Notes under the pieces: generated by a model
What the model saw: only the letters and a program-made list of their open reading frames with translations
What the model was told of the DNA's origin: nothing
Databases searched by the model: none
Part shown: positions 26,180-35,119 of the stretch, piece after piece
Position numbering within the stretch: position 1 is the stretch's first letter
Layout of the letters: each line of letters begins with the position of its first letter
Assembly (NCBI RefSeq): GCF_002259405.1
Contig: NZ_NPFW01000007.1
Span: 372,001-436,000, forward strand
DNA length: 64,000 nucleotides
DNA from: Rhodococcus sp. 14-2483-1-2
Lineage (GTDB): Bacteria; Actinomycetota; Actinomycetes; Mycobacteriales; Mycobacteriaceae
Reading direction: 5' to 3'
Made by a program: the position numbers and the translations under genes

Positions 26180-27499
26180 TCAAGGACGACCCAGCCCGCG
26201 ATAGTTCCATCCCGCCGCCCGCCACTGCTCCGGGTTCAGGCAGTTGCGCCCGTCGATCAGCGTCTTCTTGCGCACCGCGCCCTCCAGATCCTTCGGAGCG
26301 AGGGCCTTGAATTCCTTCCACTCCGTCAGCACCAACACCACGTCAGCACCCTCGCAGGCTTCGAGCGCTGAACTGCTGTAGGTCAGGGTGGGGAACAGGG
26401 CGCGGGAGTTCTCCATCGCCTTTGGGTCGTACACGTTGACCGCGGCCCCCTGGAGCTGGATCTGCCCGGCAACGTTCAGGGCCGGTGAATCGCGGACGTC
26501 GTCCGAATCGGGCTTGAAAGCTGCGCCCAGCACGGCGACCCGGGCACCGAGCAGAGACCCGCAGGCCTCGCGTGCCAGCTCGACCATCCGAGTACGGCGT
26601 CGCATGTTGATGTTGTCGACCTCGCGCAGGAACGTCAATGCCTGGTCAGCGCCCAGTTCACCGGCCCGCGCCATGAATGCCCGGATGTCCTTGGGCAGGC
26701 AACCACCGCCGAAGCCGATACCGGCATTGAGGAACTTGCGGCCGATGCGCTCGTCGTGGCCGATGGCGTCGGCGAGCACGGTGACATCTGCCCCCGCGGC
26801 TTCGCACACCTCGGCAATGGCGTTGATGAACGAGATCTTGGTCGCCAGGAACGCGTTGGCCGACGCCTTGACCAGCTCGGCAGTCGCCAGATCGGTGACC
26901 AGAAACGGGATCTTCTCCTCGAGCAGCTGCGCGTAGACCTCGCGAGCCAGCTCCTCGGCGCGACCCGGCCGGGCACGATCGACGCCCAGCACCAGACGGT
27001 CGGGGTGCAGAGTGTCCTTGACGGCGAAGCCCTCGCGCAGGAACTCGGGGTTCCATGCGACCTCGACGTCGTCGCCGGCCGGCGCGAGTTCGCGAGCGAT
27101 CTTGCCGAGCCGCTCCGCCGTTCCAACGGGGACGGTGGACTTACCGAAGATGACGGCCGGCTTGGTGAGCAGCGGCGCGAGAGTTTCGATGACCGAGTCG
27201 ACGAACTTCATGTCGGCCGCGAACTCACCCTTCTTCTGGGGAGTACCGACACCGAGGAAGTGCACCTCTGCGAAGTCCGCAGCTTCCTGATACGACGCAG
27301 TGAAGCGCAGCCGTCCGGCGGCGATGTTGCGCTGCAGCACCTCTTCGAGACCGGGCTCCCAGAACGGGACCTCGCCGGCTTCGAGCTTCGCGAGCTTCGC
27401 CGGGTCCACGTCCACGCCCAGAACCTCGTGGCCGAGCTCGGCCATACATGCCGCGTGAGTGGCACCGAGGTAGCCGGTACCGAACACAGTGATTCGCAT
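26180..27499 (-). CDS. ugd: UDP-glucose 6-dehydrogenase
   Basis: A 439-residue enzyme oxidising UDP-glucose to UDP-glucuronate with NAD+. It has the N-terminal Gly-Thr-Gly-Tyr-Leu-Gly Rossmann loop, a central Gly-Lys-Ser-Thr-Val-Pro-Val-Gly-Thr, and the catalytic Gly-Gly-Gly-Cys-Leu-Pro-Lys-Asp with Cys267. The C-terminal domain has Gly-Ala-Ala-Phe-Lys-Pro-x-Ser-Asp-Asp. The ATG at 27499 is preferred because a GGGGA ribosome site lies nine bases upstream, while the ATG at 27508 abuts that site. It lies between the two twin phosphotransferase genes and can supply glucuronic acid donors to one or both polymers. Confidence 0.93.
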   Translation of the reverse strand: MRITVFGTGYLGATHAACMAELGHEVLGVDVDPAKLAKLEAGEVPFWEPGLEEVLQRNIAAGRLRFTASYQEAADFAEVHFLGVGTPQKKGEFAADMKFVDSVIETLAPLLTKPAVIFGKSTVPVGTAERLGKIARELAPAGDDVEVAWNPEFLREGFAVKDTLHPDRLVLGVDRARPGRAEELAREVYAQLLEEKIPFLVTDLATAELVKASANAFLATKISFINAIAEVCEAAGADVTVLADAIGHDERIGRKFLNAGIGFGGGCLPKDIRAFMARAGELGADQALTFLREVDNINMRRRTRMVELAREACGSLLGARVAVLGAAFKPDSDDVRDSPALNVAGQIQLQGAAVNVYDPKAMENSRALFPTLTYSSSALEACEGADVVLVLTEWKEFKALAPKDLEGAVRKKTLIDGRNCLNPEQWRAAGWNYRGLGRP

Positions 27500-27698
27500 T
27501 TGTTCCATTCCCCGTCGGTCGTTCTGAACAATGGCGTACTCGACAAGAGCCCGTGACGACCCGTCACAGTAAGTTCCTGTAGGACAGAGCCTTCAGGTCA
27601 CGCACACACAAGGGAATAGTAAACACAGGCGATCACGCCCGTCACCCAGGAGACTGCGGTCACAGGACTAGCTGAACAACCAGCAAAGCGAAGGTTTC

Positions 27699-27998
27699 TC
27701 AGCGACGAACGGGAAACTGCGGGTTTTCCGGCTCCTCGACGGCCTCGGCGCAGCGGTGAATGAAGTCGCTCAATTCGGAGCGAACATCAGGAGCGAGAAG
27801 ATCCAAGGGTGCCTCGGTGCCGTGATACTCCGCAAACGCCGAGGTGTAGGCGTCGACACTGTCGGAGATGACTGCGTGCAACGACGTGGACCTGTTCAGA
27901 TGAACCTTCGCGATCACGTCGATGCGATCTGCCAGAAAATCGTGAAACGTGTTCTGCCCCATGGAAACATCACGTCCGTTCTGCGACACAGTTGTCAT
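27699..27998 (-). CDS. Small hypothetical protein (99 aa)
   Basis: A soluble, acidic, mostly helical 99-residue protein with no family I recognise. Base and codon use match the GC-rich neighbours and it has an ATG start, which supports it being real. It lies 52 bp after the locus B priming enzyme and about 200 bp before ugd on the same strand, so it may be co-transcribed with either. The internal Asp-Phe-Leu-Ala-Asp-Arg-Ile-Asp-Val-Ile segment could be an amphipathic helix. A regulatory or partner role for the priming enzyme is possible but has no direct support. Confidence 0.6.
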   Translation of the reverse strand: MTTVSQNGRDVSMGQNTFHDFLADRIDVIAKVHLNRSTSLHAVISDSVDAYTSAFAEYHGTEAPLDLLAPDVRSELSDFIHRCAEAVEEPENPQFPVRR

Positions 27999-28050
27999 TG
28001 CGCAATGATACGAACAAAACCGACCGACCGCAGGATGAGCGTCGGAGCTA

Positions 28051-29556
28051 TTAGTACGCGCCGTCGCTCTTGAGGACGGCGACAGCGGTCTTGGCGATGA
28101 TCAGCAGATCCCCTGTCATGGACCAGTTCTCGACGTACGAGAGATCGAGGCGCACGCTCTCCTCCCACGACAGATCCGATCGGCCACTGACCTGCCACAG
28201 CCCGGTGATGCCCGGCTTGACGAGCAACCTACGGCGGACTTCACCGTCGTACGTCTCCACTTCGCTGCGCAGCGGCGGCCGCGGACCCACCACGCTCATC
28301 TCGCGCCTGAGCACGTTGACGAACTGCGGCAGCTCGTCGAGGCTGAACTTGCGCATCACCTTGCCCACCGGGGTGACCCGTGGGTCTTCGCGCATCTTGA
28401 ACAACACCCCGCCGGCCCCTTCGTTGAGGGCAGCCAGTTCTTGCACTCGCTTGTCGGCATCCTGGACCATACTGCGGAACTTGATCATCTGGAAAGGTTT
28501 GCCGTCGATGCCCATTCGCTCGGACTTGTAGAAGATCGAGCCCTTGCTGGTGAGCTTGATGATCACGGCGAGGGTGATCAGAACCGGTGAAATCAGCAGC
28601 AGCACCGAAGCAGCGAACAGGAAGTCGAACGCCGTCTTGCTGAATCGCTTCGCGCCGTTGTACTGCGGCTTCTCGACATGGATGAGCGGGAAGTTCGCCA
28701 CCGGGCGCATCACCAGACGCGGACCTGCCACGTCCACCACTCCCGGCGACACCACGAGGTCCACCTTCTTCTTCTCGAGGTCCCACACCATCTTTCGCAG
28801 TCCGTGATGGCCGATGTGTTCGGTGGCCGTCACCGCGACGGTGTCTGCACCAGAGGTCTCGATGGCCTCGACGACACTGTGTTCATCACCGAGTACCGGA
28901 ATCTCGACGCCGTCGATGGTGAACGACGAGTCGTTGCCGGGCTCGTAATTGGGCAGGCAGATACCGACCACGCTGTAACCGGCTTCGGGGGAACGCTCGA
29001 ACGACTTGGCCATGGCCAGAGCCGAACTACGACTACCCACGATGAGCACCGAGGTTTGGTATCCGCCACGAGCACGTTTGCGCGACACTACTTTCCGCCA
29101 TACCCATCTACTCAGGAGAAGCCCGACCAGTCCGACGGGTAGTGCGATCGCGAGATACAGGCGGGCGATGTCCAGACGGAACAGCAGCGAGAGGATCGCG
29201 ATGGTTCCGAAGAGCCGGAACGTGGCCGACACGATACGGCGGTACTCCTCCGACCCGTTGCCGATCACCCGTGGTGAACGGGTGCGGAAGATGGCGAGAA
29301 ACGTCAGCCACAGAATGGCCAGTACTCCGGATATCCCGAAGTAGCCGACGATGGACCACGGCTCGCGAAAATCGATGTCACCGAAGCGAATGATCTGCGC
29401 CACCGTCACCGCACCGAGAACGACCACCGTGTCGGTGACACGGAGACCCTCGGTGTAATGCGTTTCCCATTCACGACGCGACGTCACCCTGCGCAACCGT
29501 CGTGCGTCGCGCCGTGAGACGACCGAACTCTGCGCTTCCAGATCGCTGACTGACAC
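28051..29556 (-). CDS. Undecaprenyl-phosphate sugar phosphotransferase (priming enzyme, locus B)
   Basis: A 501-residue paralogue of the enzyme at 24173. Membrane helices and a Val-Leu-Ile-Val-Gly-Ser-Arg Rossmann-like section precede the sugar transferase domain with [20 protein letters not shown] and Gly-Ile-Thr-Gly-Leu-Trp-Gln. The two proteins are nearly identical over their last ~150 residues and differ more at the N-terminus. GTG 29556 is chosen over an upstream start because GAGGGG lies a few bases before it and the extra 21 residues look non-coding. It probably primes the locus B repeat unit. Confidence 0.92.
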   Translation of the reverse strand: MSVSDLEAQSSVVSRRDARRLRRVTSRREWETHYTEGLRVTDTVVVLGAVTVAQIIRFGDIDFREPWSIVGYFGISGVLAILWLTFLAIFRTRSPRVIGNGSEEYRRIVSATFRLFGTIAILSLLFRLDIARLYLAIALPVGLVGLLLSRWVWRKVVSRKRARGGYQTSVLIVGSRSSALAMAKSFERSPEAGYSVVGICLPNYEPGNDSSFTIDGVEIPVLGDEHSVVEAIETSGADTVAVTATEHIGHHGLRKMVWDLEKKKVDLVVSPGVVDVAGPRLVMRPVANFPLIHVEKPQYNGAKRFSKTAFDFLFAASVLLLISPVLITLAVIIKLTSKGSIFYKSERMGIDGKPFQMIKFRSMVQDADKRVQELAALNEGAGGVLFKMREDPRVTPVGKVMRKFSLDELPQFVNVLRREMSVVGPRPPLRSEVETYDGEVRRRLLVKPGITGLWQVSGRSDLSWEESVRLDLSYVENWSMTGDLLIIAKTAVAVLKSDGAY

Positions 29557-29808
29557 TGATTTCCCCTCGGTACGTACGCGTTGCCGAACCCCTGCGTGAT
29601 CGACACAGCTCCGTGCCACCCCGTCGTGCAGATTATCTTGTCGTACTTATCGTGTCACTTGGTAACGGTATGTTGATCGACACGAACCCGCAGGTCGTTA
29701 CATGTTTCTACTGCATTAACCAGACGCGTCCGCTGCGTTGCCGACTTCTCCGGAAGCCCCATTCCGGTCACTCTCGACCACCTATTAGCGCCGCATTCAC
29801 GGCCTGTG

Positions 29809-30660
29809 TCAAGCATTGTCGGTCGAACGTCGGATGCTCGGGGACATGCCGACGAACGCCTCCCACATCCGCCGTCCCAGTTCCCGTTGCCCCTCGCCGT
29901 TGTAGTGAATCTTCTCGGTCTCGCTGTTGTAGAGCCCCCTAGGACCCGGCACGTACGCCACTCCTGCCCTACGTCTGGGCGTATCGGCGTGTACCGCATC
30001 GATGACGGCGTAGTTCGCTTCCCCTGATTCGATCTCGTCCGGCACCATCTGACCCACGACGAACGGAACGTCGCCGAACTCGCCGCGCAGCGTGTCGATC
30101 AGGCTGTCGAGCTTCTCCGCGTACACCGGCCCGCTCAGCAACGGCACATCGCTCTCCCCTTGATGCCACAGCACCGCCGCGAGCTCGTTGCCTGGCTTGG
30201 TTGCCAGTCCCGTTCGGATGCGCTGCAATGCATCCCAGAACAGATTGACTCGCGCCCCGGTGTCCGCCGGATCCCAGGAGATACCGTGAATCCGTGCGAA
30301 GCCCGAATCACCGCGCGCATACGGAACCAGCAATACCGGCCTACCCGTCGCGTCGGCGAGCCGCGCGGCAAACGTCGGAGCGAATCCGACTGCCTTGGAG
30401 GGCACTTCGTGGAACAGCGGATTGCTGCCCGCCACGATGGTGTTCTTCGACCGGCCCGACGCAGCCCACTGATGCACCCGCGGATGCGGCGCATCGAGAC
30501 CCGATCGATCCAACCCGCGACCCCCACCGTGTGCATTGGACTGCCCCAGCACCGCCACCACCAGATACGGTTCGTCGATCGTCTCCACCGGAATGCCGCG
30601 TCCGAGACGCTTCTTCACGACGTCCTTGGCCCGCACCTTCGCGTTCTGTCGAAACCCCAT
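29809..30660 (-). CDS. Carbohydrate esterase, sialate O-acetylesterase (SASA)-like
   Basis: A 283-residue SGNH-type esterase. The Ser block is Val-Leu-Gly-Gln-Ser-Asn, the block III equivalent is Trp-His-Gln-Gly-Glu-Ser-Asp, and a C-terminal Lys-Ile-His-Tyr-Asn-Gly-Glu-Gly-Gln supplies the His, so the catalytic set looks complete. This family removes O-acetyl groups from sugars. No signal peptide is obvious, so it may act in the cytoplasm or be exported otherwise. ATG 30660 is chosen; the longer frame only reads through the upstream lipase gene. It is the last gene of the seven-gene operon beginning at 37838, 14 bp after a lipase. Confidence 0.82.
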   Translation of the reverse strand: MGFRQNAKVRAKDVVKKRLGRGIPVETIDEPYLVVAVLGQSNAHGGGRGLDRSGLDAPHPRVHQWAASGRSKNTIVAGSNPLFHEVPSKAVGFAPTFAARLADATGRPVLLVPYARGDSGFARIHGISWDPADTGARVNLFWDALQRIRTGLATKPGNELAAVLWHQGESDVPLLSGPVYAEKLDSLIDTLRGEFGDVPFVVGQMVPDEIESGEANYAVIDAVHADTPRRRAGVAYVPGPRGLYNSETEKIHYNGEGQRELGRRMWEAFVGMSPSIRRSTDNA

Positions 30661-30674
30661 GACCCTTCCCCTAC

Positions 30675-31892
30675 TCACGTGCAGTCGTTCTGCGCCGGTG
30701 TCCCGGCGAAGCGATCCCCTATCCATTGATTGACGTTGTCGCCGTTCACGTCCCCGTGACCACGACCGGCCTGCCGGTCGATGGTGATGACATCGCCCAG
30801 CCTGCATGCCGACTGCAGTGCCGCATCGGTCCACGCCACGTCGATGTAGGTGTCGGCATCTCCGTACGCCACCAGCATCGGTGCCGACGCCGGTCCCTTC
30901 GGCAGGGCCATCTGCGTCAGCTCGTCACGCAGCGCCGCCGCGGCCGCAGGGGAATCGGGTGCAAAGTCGTTGCTGCCGAGCCTCTTCGCCGCATCGGTGC
31001 GCGCACCCGCCTTGTCCGTTGTGCACTGGGTGAGCGTGTCCCAGTCCCGCTCGGCGTTGCCGCTGCGGTAATCGTCGAGATCGACGTTCTCGTCACGCCG
31101 AGCGAGTGATTCGAGTATCCACTGCAGCACCGGCCCCTGGTCCTCCGTCAACGTACCCGCCACCGCCTTGTCCACCAGGCCCACCATGTTCGCGGTGGGT
31201 GCCAGAGCCACGGCACCGACCAGATCGAGCTCCGGCGCGTAGGAGCCTGCAAGTTCGTTCGCAGCCCAGGCAGCACCACCGCCCTGTGAACCACCGAACG
31301 CAGCCCACTGCGTACCCACATCGGGAAAGACCGTACGCAATGCCCGTACGGCATCGATCACGTCGTAGCCGGCGGTGATGTTGTCCAGGTACGCATGGTT
31401 GCCCGCATGCCCCAGGCCCTCGTAGTCGGTGATGGCGACCGCGAATCCGGCTGTGGTGTAACCCTGTACGAGCGCCGACGCGCCCAGCAGCGACGCGGAC
31501 CTCGACGGCGCGCAGGCCTCCTCGATACCCGTGGTGCCGTGGGCGTAGGAGATGACGGGCCACCCTCCCTCGGGCGCATCACCGGAGGGGGTGAACACCG
31601 TGCCCGATACCTCACGCTCGCCCACACCCGGCTGCACCGAGCGGTACACCACCCTCGCGGCATCGATACCCGACATCCGCACCGGCAGCGGTAGATTCGG
31701 CATCGTCTCGGCACTCACGATGGAGCCGCTTCCGGTACCGGGATCAGCAATGTCCATCGGCTCCGGATCGGACCCACGCACCACCGATGCCAGTGCCCCC
31801 TGCGCCTGACTTCCCAGCGGCACCACAACGGCGCATCCCGCGAGCAGAGGCAGGAGCATCAGCGGCGCGGCGAGCCTACGGACGGTGTGCAT
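30675..31892 (-). CDS. Secreted lipoprotein lipase, LIP family (copy 1)
   Basis: A 405-residue alpha/beta hydrolase with a lipoprotein signal (Leu-Ala-Gly-Cys, Cys20). The nucleophile elbow is Gly-Gly-Ser-Gln-Gly with Ser202, followed by Gly-Ala-Ala-Trp-Ala-Ala-Asn-Glu-Leu-Ala. The likely acid is in Tyr-Gly-Asp-Ala-Asp and the His in Gly-Arg-Gly-His-Gly-Asp near the C-terminus. This is the secretory lipase (LIP) family, hydrolysing acyl esters outside the cell. It is one of three paralogues in the same operon (also 33177 and 35116), 4 bp after the acyltransferase gene. Its natural substrate may be an acylated polysaccharide or cell-envelope lipid; this is inference. Confidence 0.88.
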   Translation of the reverse strand: MHTVRRLAAPLMLLPLLAGCAVVVPLGSQAQGALASVVRGSDPEPMDIADPGTGSGSIVSAETMPNLPLPVRMSGIDAARVVYRSVQPGVGEREVSGTVFTPSGDAPEGGWPVISYAHGTTGIEEACAPSRSASLLGASALVQGYTTAGFAVAITDYEGLGHAGNHAYLDNITAGYDVIDAVRALRTVFPDVGTQWAAFGGSQGGGAAWAANELAGSYAPELDLVGAVALAPTANMVGLVDKAVAGTLTEDQGPVLQWILESLARRDENVDLDDYRSGNAERDWDTLTQCTTDKAGARTDAAKRLGSNDFAPDSPAAAAALRDELTQMALPKGPASAPMLVAYGDADTYIDVAWTDAALQSACRLGDVITIDRQAGRGHGDVNGDNVNQWIGDRFAGTPAQNDCT

Positions 31893-31896
31893 GAAC

Positions 31897-33180
31897 CTAT
31901 TTGCTCGCCTTGAATCTACGGGCGTACGTCAACGACGGCTTCTCGATGAAGCGGTACGTCACCGCTCCGAATGCGATGCTCACCGCGCTCACCAGCACGA
32001 AATTCCGTAGCAGCCCCAACGGGCTGTCGCCTGCCATCCATCCGAAGCGCCCCAACATGATCAGGATGGGAAAGTGCCACAGGTAGACGCTGAGCGAGAT
32101 CATGCCCACGTAGCTCAGCGGTGCCCAATCGGCCCGTTCGGCGAACTTCGACCGCTCACCGCGTGCCAGCGGCACGATGATGAACAGAATGAGCAATGCC
32201 GATCCGAAAGACACGGTGGAGGTCTGCCAGCGCGAATTGATATCGATCAGCATCAGTGAGATCACCGCGGTGGGAATCATCGCGATGCCCGTCCACCACC
32301 GCAGCCGGGTCACGATCGCGCCCTTCAGCAGTCCGTTGTCGATCGCGACGAACACCACCGCTGCCAGCATCCCGTACGTGAAATTGTCTGCGAGCGACCA
32401 GAAGCTACGACTGAGCACCGCGATCTCGTTGGGTCCCCATTCCAGCAGTTTCGGATCGGTGATGCCCGACGGCCCCACGCGCGAGGCGGTGTAGAGCTTT
32501 CCGGTGATTCCGATGACGAACATGATCACCACCGGAATCAACGCCAACACCGGTGCCGAGATGGTCGTACGCTTGCGCAGGAAGAACGCGATGCTCGTCA
32601 GCAGCGGTAGCGCGATGTAGAACGCGAACTCCAGCGACAACGACCACGACGGATTGATCCCGGTCTGGATCATGCTCGGAATGTAGGTGTGCACCAGCGT
32701 CAAATTGGCCACCAGCGTCAACGGATCGGTGAGGATGCCCAGACCGTTGTCGGTGAAATGCTGTTCGGCCACAGCGGCGTTCTCCACGAACACCGCACGC
32801 ATCACGTAGTTGGCGAACAAGAAGATGAACAGGTACGCCGGAAACACCCGCAGCAGTCGATGCATCACGTAGCTGACGTTGTTCGGCATCGGTTTGCCGG
32901 CGAACAGTTTTCGTACCATCGGGAGGAAGATCAGGAAGCCCGACAGCGCGAAGAAGAAGATCAACCCCTGTCCCAGCACCCCGAGCTTGTAGGTCAGGAC
33001 GGTCTGCGGCGAATAGTGTCCGCCGACGTGCACGGCGAGCACGCACAGGCAGGCGAACCCGCGGGGGCCGTCGAGCCCGACGATGCGGGCAGGTCGCTTG
33101 GTACCGGCATCGGCGACCGCGGTGGCGGCGGTCGCAGTGCTGTCGGGTGTGGCGGTCATGGGTACCTTCTGAAGGGTCAT
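31897..33180 (-). CDS. Acyltransferase 3 family membrane protein (locus B operon)
   Basis: A 427-residue protein with about ten membrane helices. It has the family signature near the N-terminus (Gly-Leu-Asp-Gly-Pro-Arg-Gly-Phe-Ala, then Val-His-Val-Gly-Gly-His) and Phe-Phe-Ala-Leu-Ser-Gly-Phe-Leu-Ile-Phe-Leu-Pro. It would transfer acyl groups to sugars on the outer face. The ATG at 33180 overlaps the preceding lipase stop (ATGA), and the stop is 4 bp before the next lipase, so it is embedded between two lipases. The longer upstream frame is a shadow of the lipase. The ATG at 33159 is an alternative start. Confidence 0.88.
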   Translation of the reverse strand: MTLQKVPMTATPDSTATAATAVADAGTKRPARIVGLDGPRGFACLCVLAVHVGGHYSPQTVLTYKLGVLGQGLIFFFALSGFLIFLPMVRKLFAGKPMPNNVSYVMHRLLRVFPAYLFIFLFANYVMRAVFVENAAVAEQHFTDNGLGILTDPLTLVANLTLVHTYIPSMIQTGINPSWSLSLEFAFYIALPLLTSIAFFLRKRTTISAPVLALIPVVIMFVIGITGKLYTASRVGPSGITDPKLLEWGPNEIAVLSRSFWSLADNFTYGMLAAVVFVAIDNGLLKGAIVTRLRWWTGIAMIPTAVISLMLIDINSRWQTSTVSFGSALLILFIIVPLARGERSKFAERADWAPLSYVGMISLSVYLWHFPILIMLGRFGWMAGDSPLGLLRNFVLVSAVSIAFGAVTYRFIEKPSLTYARRFKASK

Positions 33181-34421
33181 AACGCAGGAGGCGGGCAGAA
33201 GCTGATGGCCTCGGTACCGGCGAACCGGTCTTCGAGCCATCCGAACGCAGCAGCACCGTCGATGTCTGCGTGACCGGAATTCGGTTGGAGCACAGATTGA
33301 ATCGTGTCGCCGCTTGCGCAGCCGGCCGCGATGGCGGCCTCGGTCCACGACTGCGAGATCAACGTGTCCTTGCCGCCGTAGAGAACCAGCATCGGTGCGG
33401 CGGCCGGAGACATCGGCAAGCTCATCTGCCGCAGGTACTCCGCGAGCTTCGCCGTCGCCTCGGGGGTTGCCGGACGCAGATCGTCGTCGCTGATCTGCGC
33501 CGCCAGGGACGTGCGGTCGGCAGCGAGGGCGCCGCCACACGCCGAGAGCTCGTCCCACTTCTCGGCGACGATGCCTCTGCTGTAGTCGTCCAGGTCCAGC
33601 TCGGGGTGAGACTGGGCCAAGCCCACCAGAACCCACTGCAGCAGTGGCTTCTGATCGTCGGTGAGCGTGCCGTTCGCGGCGGCCTCCGCCAGACCGACCA
33701 TATCGGCCGCCGGTACCAAACTCACCGAGCCGACCAAGTCGAGGCCCTCGCCGTAGCTGCTCGCGAGTTCGTTTGCGGCCCACGAAGCCTGACCGCCCTG
33801 GGACCCACCGAACGCCGCCCACTTGGTGGACGCCTCGGGTATGAGCTTGCGGGCGGCCCGCACAGAGTCGATGAGGTTGTTGCCGACGGTACGGGCGTCG
33901 AGATAGGGATGGTAGGAACCCTCCAGCCCCAGTCCTTGATAGTCCGACACCGTGACGACGTTCCCGGAGCGCACCAGCGCGGCGACGATCTGCGAGCTGC
34001 CGAGCAGTTCGGGATCGGTCGACGGTGCGCAGTCCTCGAGCACGCCGGTGGTGCCGTGGCCGTACGCGATGATCGGCCAACCACCCTCGGGCGGTGTGCC
34101 TTCCGGTGCGAAGATCGTGCCCGAGACGCGCTGCGGTGACCCGTCCACGCCCGAGGTGGACGAGTAGACCACCCGAGCGGCGACCGAGGAGACAGCGCTG
34201 ACCCGGCGATCGATGGTCAGCAATTGCTGTGCACTCTCGAGCGAACCGGGGCCCGCTTCACCGTAATCGGCGTCGAGCGTCGCACCGAACGCTGCGGATT
34301 GCGACACCGAGTACGGGTCGGCAGGCGGATCGTCGGAGGAACACCCCGACGTCGCCAGGATCACGGCCAGTGCGCAGGCACCGCTCGCTCGGCTTGCGCG
34401 GCTCGTTCGCGACAGTGTCAT
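33177..34421 (-). CDS. Secreted lipoprotein lipase, LIP family (copy 2)
   Basis: A 414-residue paralogue of the lipase at 30675. The signal peptide ends in Thr-Ser-Gly-Cys (Cys27), the nucleophile elbow is Gly-Gly-Ser-Gln-Gly with Ser207, and Tyr-Gly-Gly-Lys-Asp and Ser-Gly-His-Ala-Asp near the C-terminus give the acid and His. It is coupled on both sides by ATGA overlaps: its start with the Wzz-like gene stop, and its stop with the acyltransferase start. Anchored extracellular esterase activity is expected; the substrate is unknown. Confidence 0.88.
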   Translation of the reverse strand: MTLSRTSRASRASGACALAVILATSGCSSDDPPADPYSVSQSAAFGATLDADYGEAGPGSLESAQQLLTIDRRVSAVSSVAARVVYSSTSGVDGSPQRVSGTIFAPEGTPPEGGWPIIAYGHGTTGVLEDCAPSTDPELLGSSQIVAALVRSGNVVTVSDYQGLGLEGSYHPYLDARTVGNNLIDSVRAARKLIPEASTKWAAFGGSQGGQASWAANELASSYGEGLDLVGSVSLVPAADMVGLAEAAANGTLTDDQKPLLQWVLVGLAQSHPELDLDDYSRGIVAEKWDELSACGGALAADRTSLAAQISDDDLRPATPEATAKLAEYLRQMSLPMSPAAAPMLVLYGGKDTLISQSWTEAAIAAGCASGDTIQSVLQPNSGHADIDGAAAFGWLEDRFAGTEAISFCPPPAL

Positions 34422-35119
34422 CGGACCCCCTCCACAGCAGACGTCCGCTTGGCAGCGGTCGCCTGCTTCACGATGTTCTCTACTTGATCGCGATGGTCGA
34501 TCGAGTCGCGTGCAATTCCGAATGCCAGAACCAGCACACTGCTCAGGATCGTGCCCATCACTCCCCCCAGAATCATGTTGCTCGTCGGCTTGGGTGTCGT
34601 GACTTGATCGGGAGTGGTGGCCGCATCGACAAGCGTCACTGCCGACACCGCTCCGTTGGCACCCAGATCGATTTCACCGACGAGCTTGATGAGCTGCACT
34701 GCAACAGAATTGGCAATGTCTCGAGCCTGCTCGGCCTCGGAGTTCACCACCGAGATCTCGATCAAGGCCGAGCCCGGAGTGGGCACCACCGTGATGTCGT
34801 TCTTCAGCGCCTCCGGTTCGACCGCCAACCCCTGCGAGGCGATGACGCGTCGCAACACCTGCTCCCCGGTGGCCAACTGAACATACGTCTCGACGCGAAC
34901 CAGTGACCCGCGATTGCCGTCGAGCGAATTCTTGGGCGACGTGGGACCGGGCGCGGTGACGAACACCCGAGACGCTGCGGTGTACGTCGGCTCGACCAAC
35001 TGCGTCGCCAACCACCCGGCTGCAGCCGACAGTATCGCCGCGGCGAGAATCAATGCCCAGCCGGACAACAGAATACGGCCGTAGTCCTTGAGGGTCGGCA
35101 CACCCGTGGGGGCGATCAT
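34418..35119 (-). CDS. Wzz-type polysaccharide co-polymerase without kinase (locus B operon)
   Basis: A 233-residue protein with N- and C-terminal membrane helices around an extracytoplasmic domain (Tyr-Thr-Ala-Ala-Ser-Arg-Val-Phe-Val-Thr, then Ser-Leu-Asp-Gly-Asn). It is the Wzz/YveK class of chain-length regulators. It is clearly diverged from the other Wzz domains in the window. ATG 35119 is used because it overlaps the stop of the preceding lipase gene; its own stop overlaps the next lipase start. Its sandwiching between two lipase genes is unusual for this family. Confidence 0.85.
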   Translation of the reverse strand: MIAPTGVPTLKDYGRILLSGWALILAAAILSAAAGWLATQLVEPTYTAASRVFVTAPGPTSPKNSLDGNRGSLVRVETYVQLATGEQVLRRVIASQGLAVEPEALKNDITVVPTPGSALIEISVVNSEAEQARDIANSVAVQLIKLVGEIDLGANGAVSAVTLVDAATTPDQVTTPKPTSNMILGGVMGTILSSVLVLAFGIARDSIDHRDQVENIVKQATAAKRTSAVEGVR

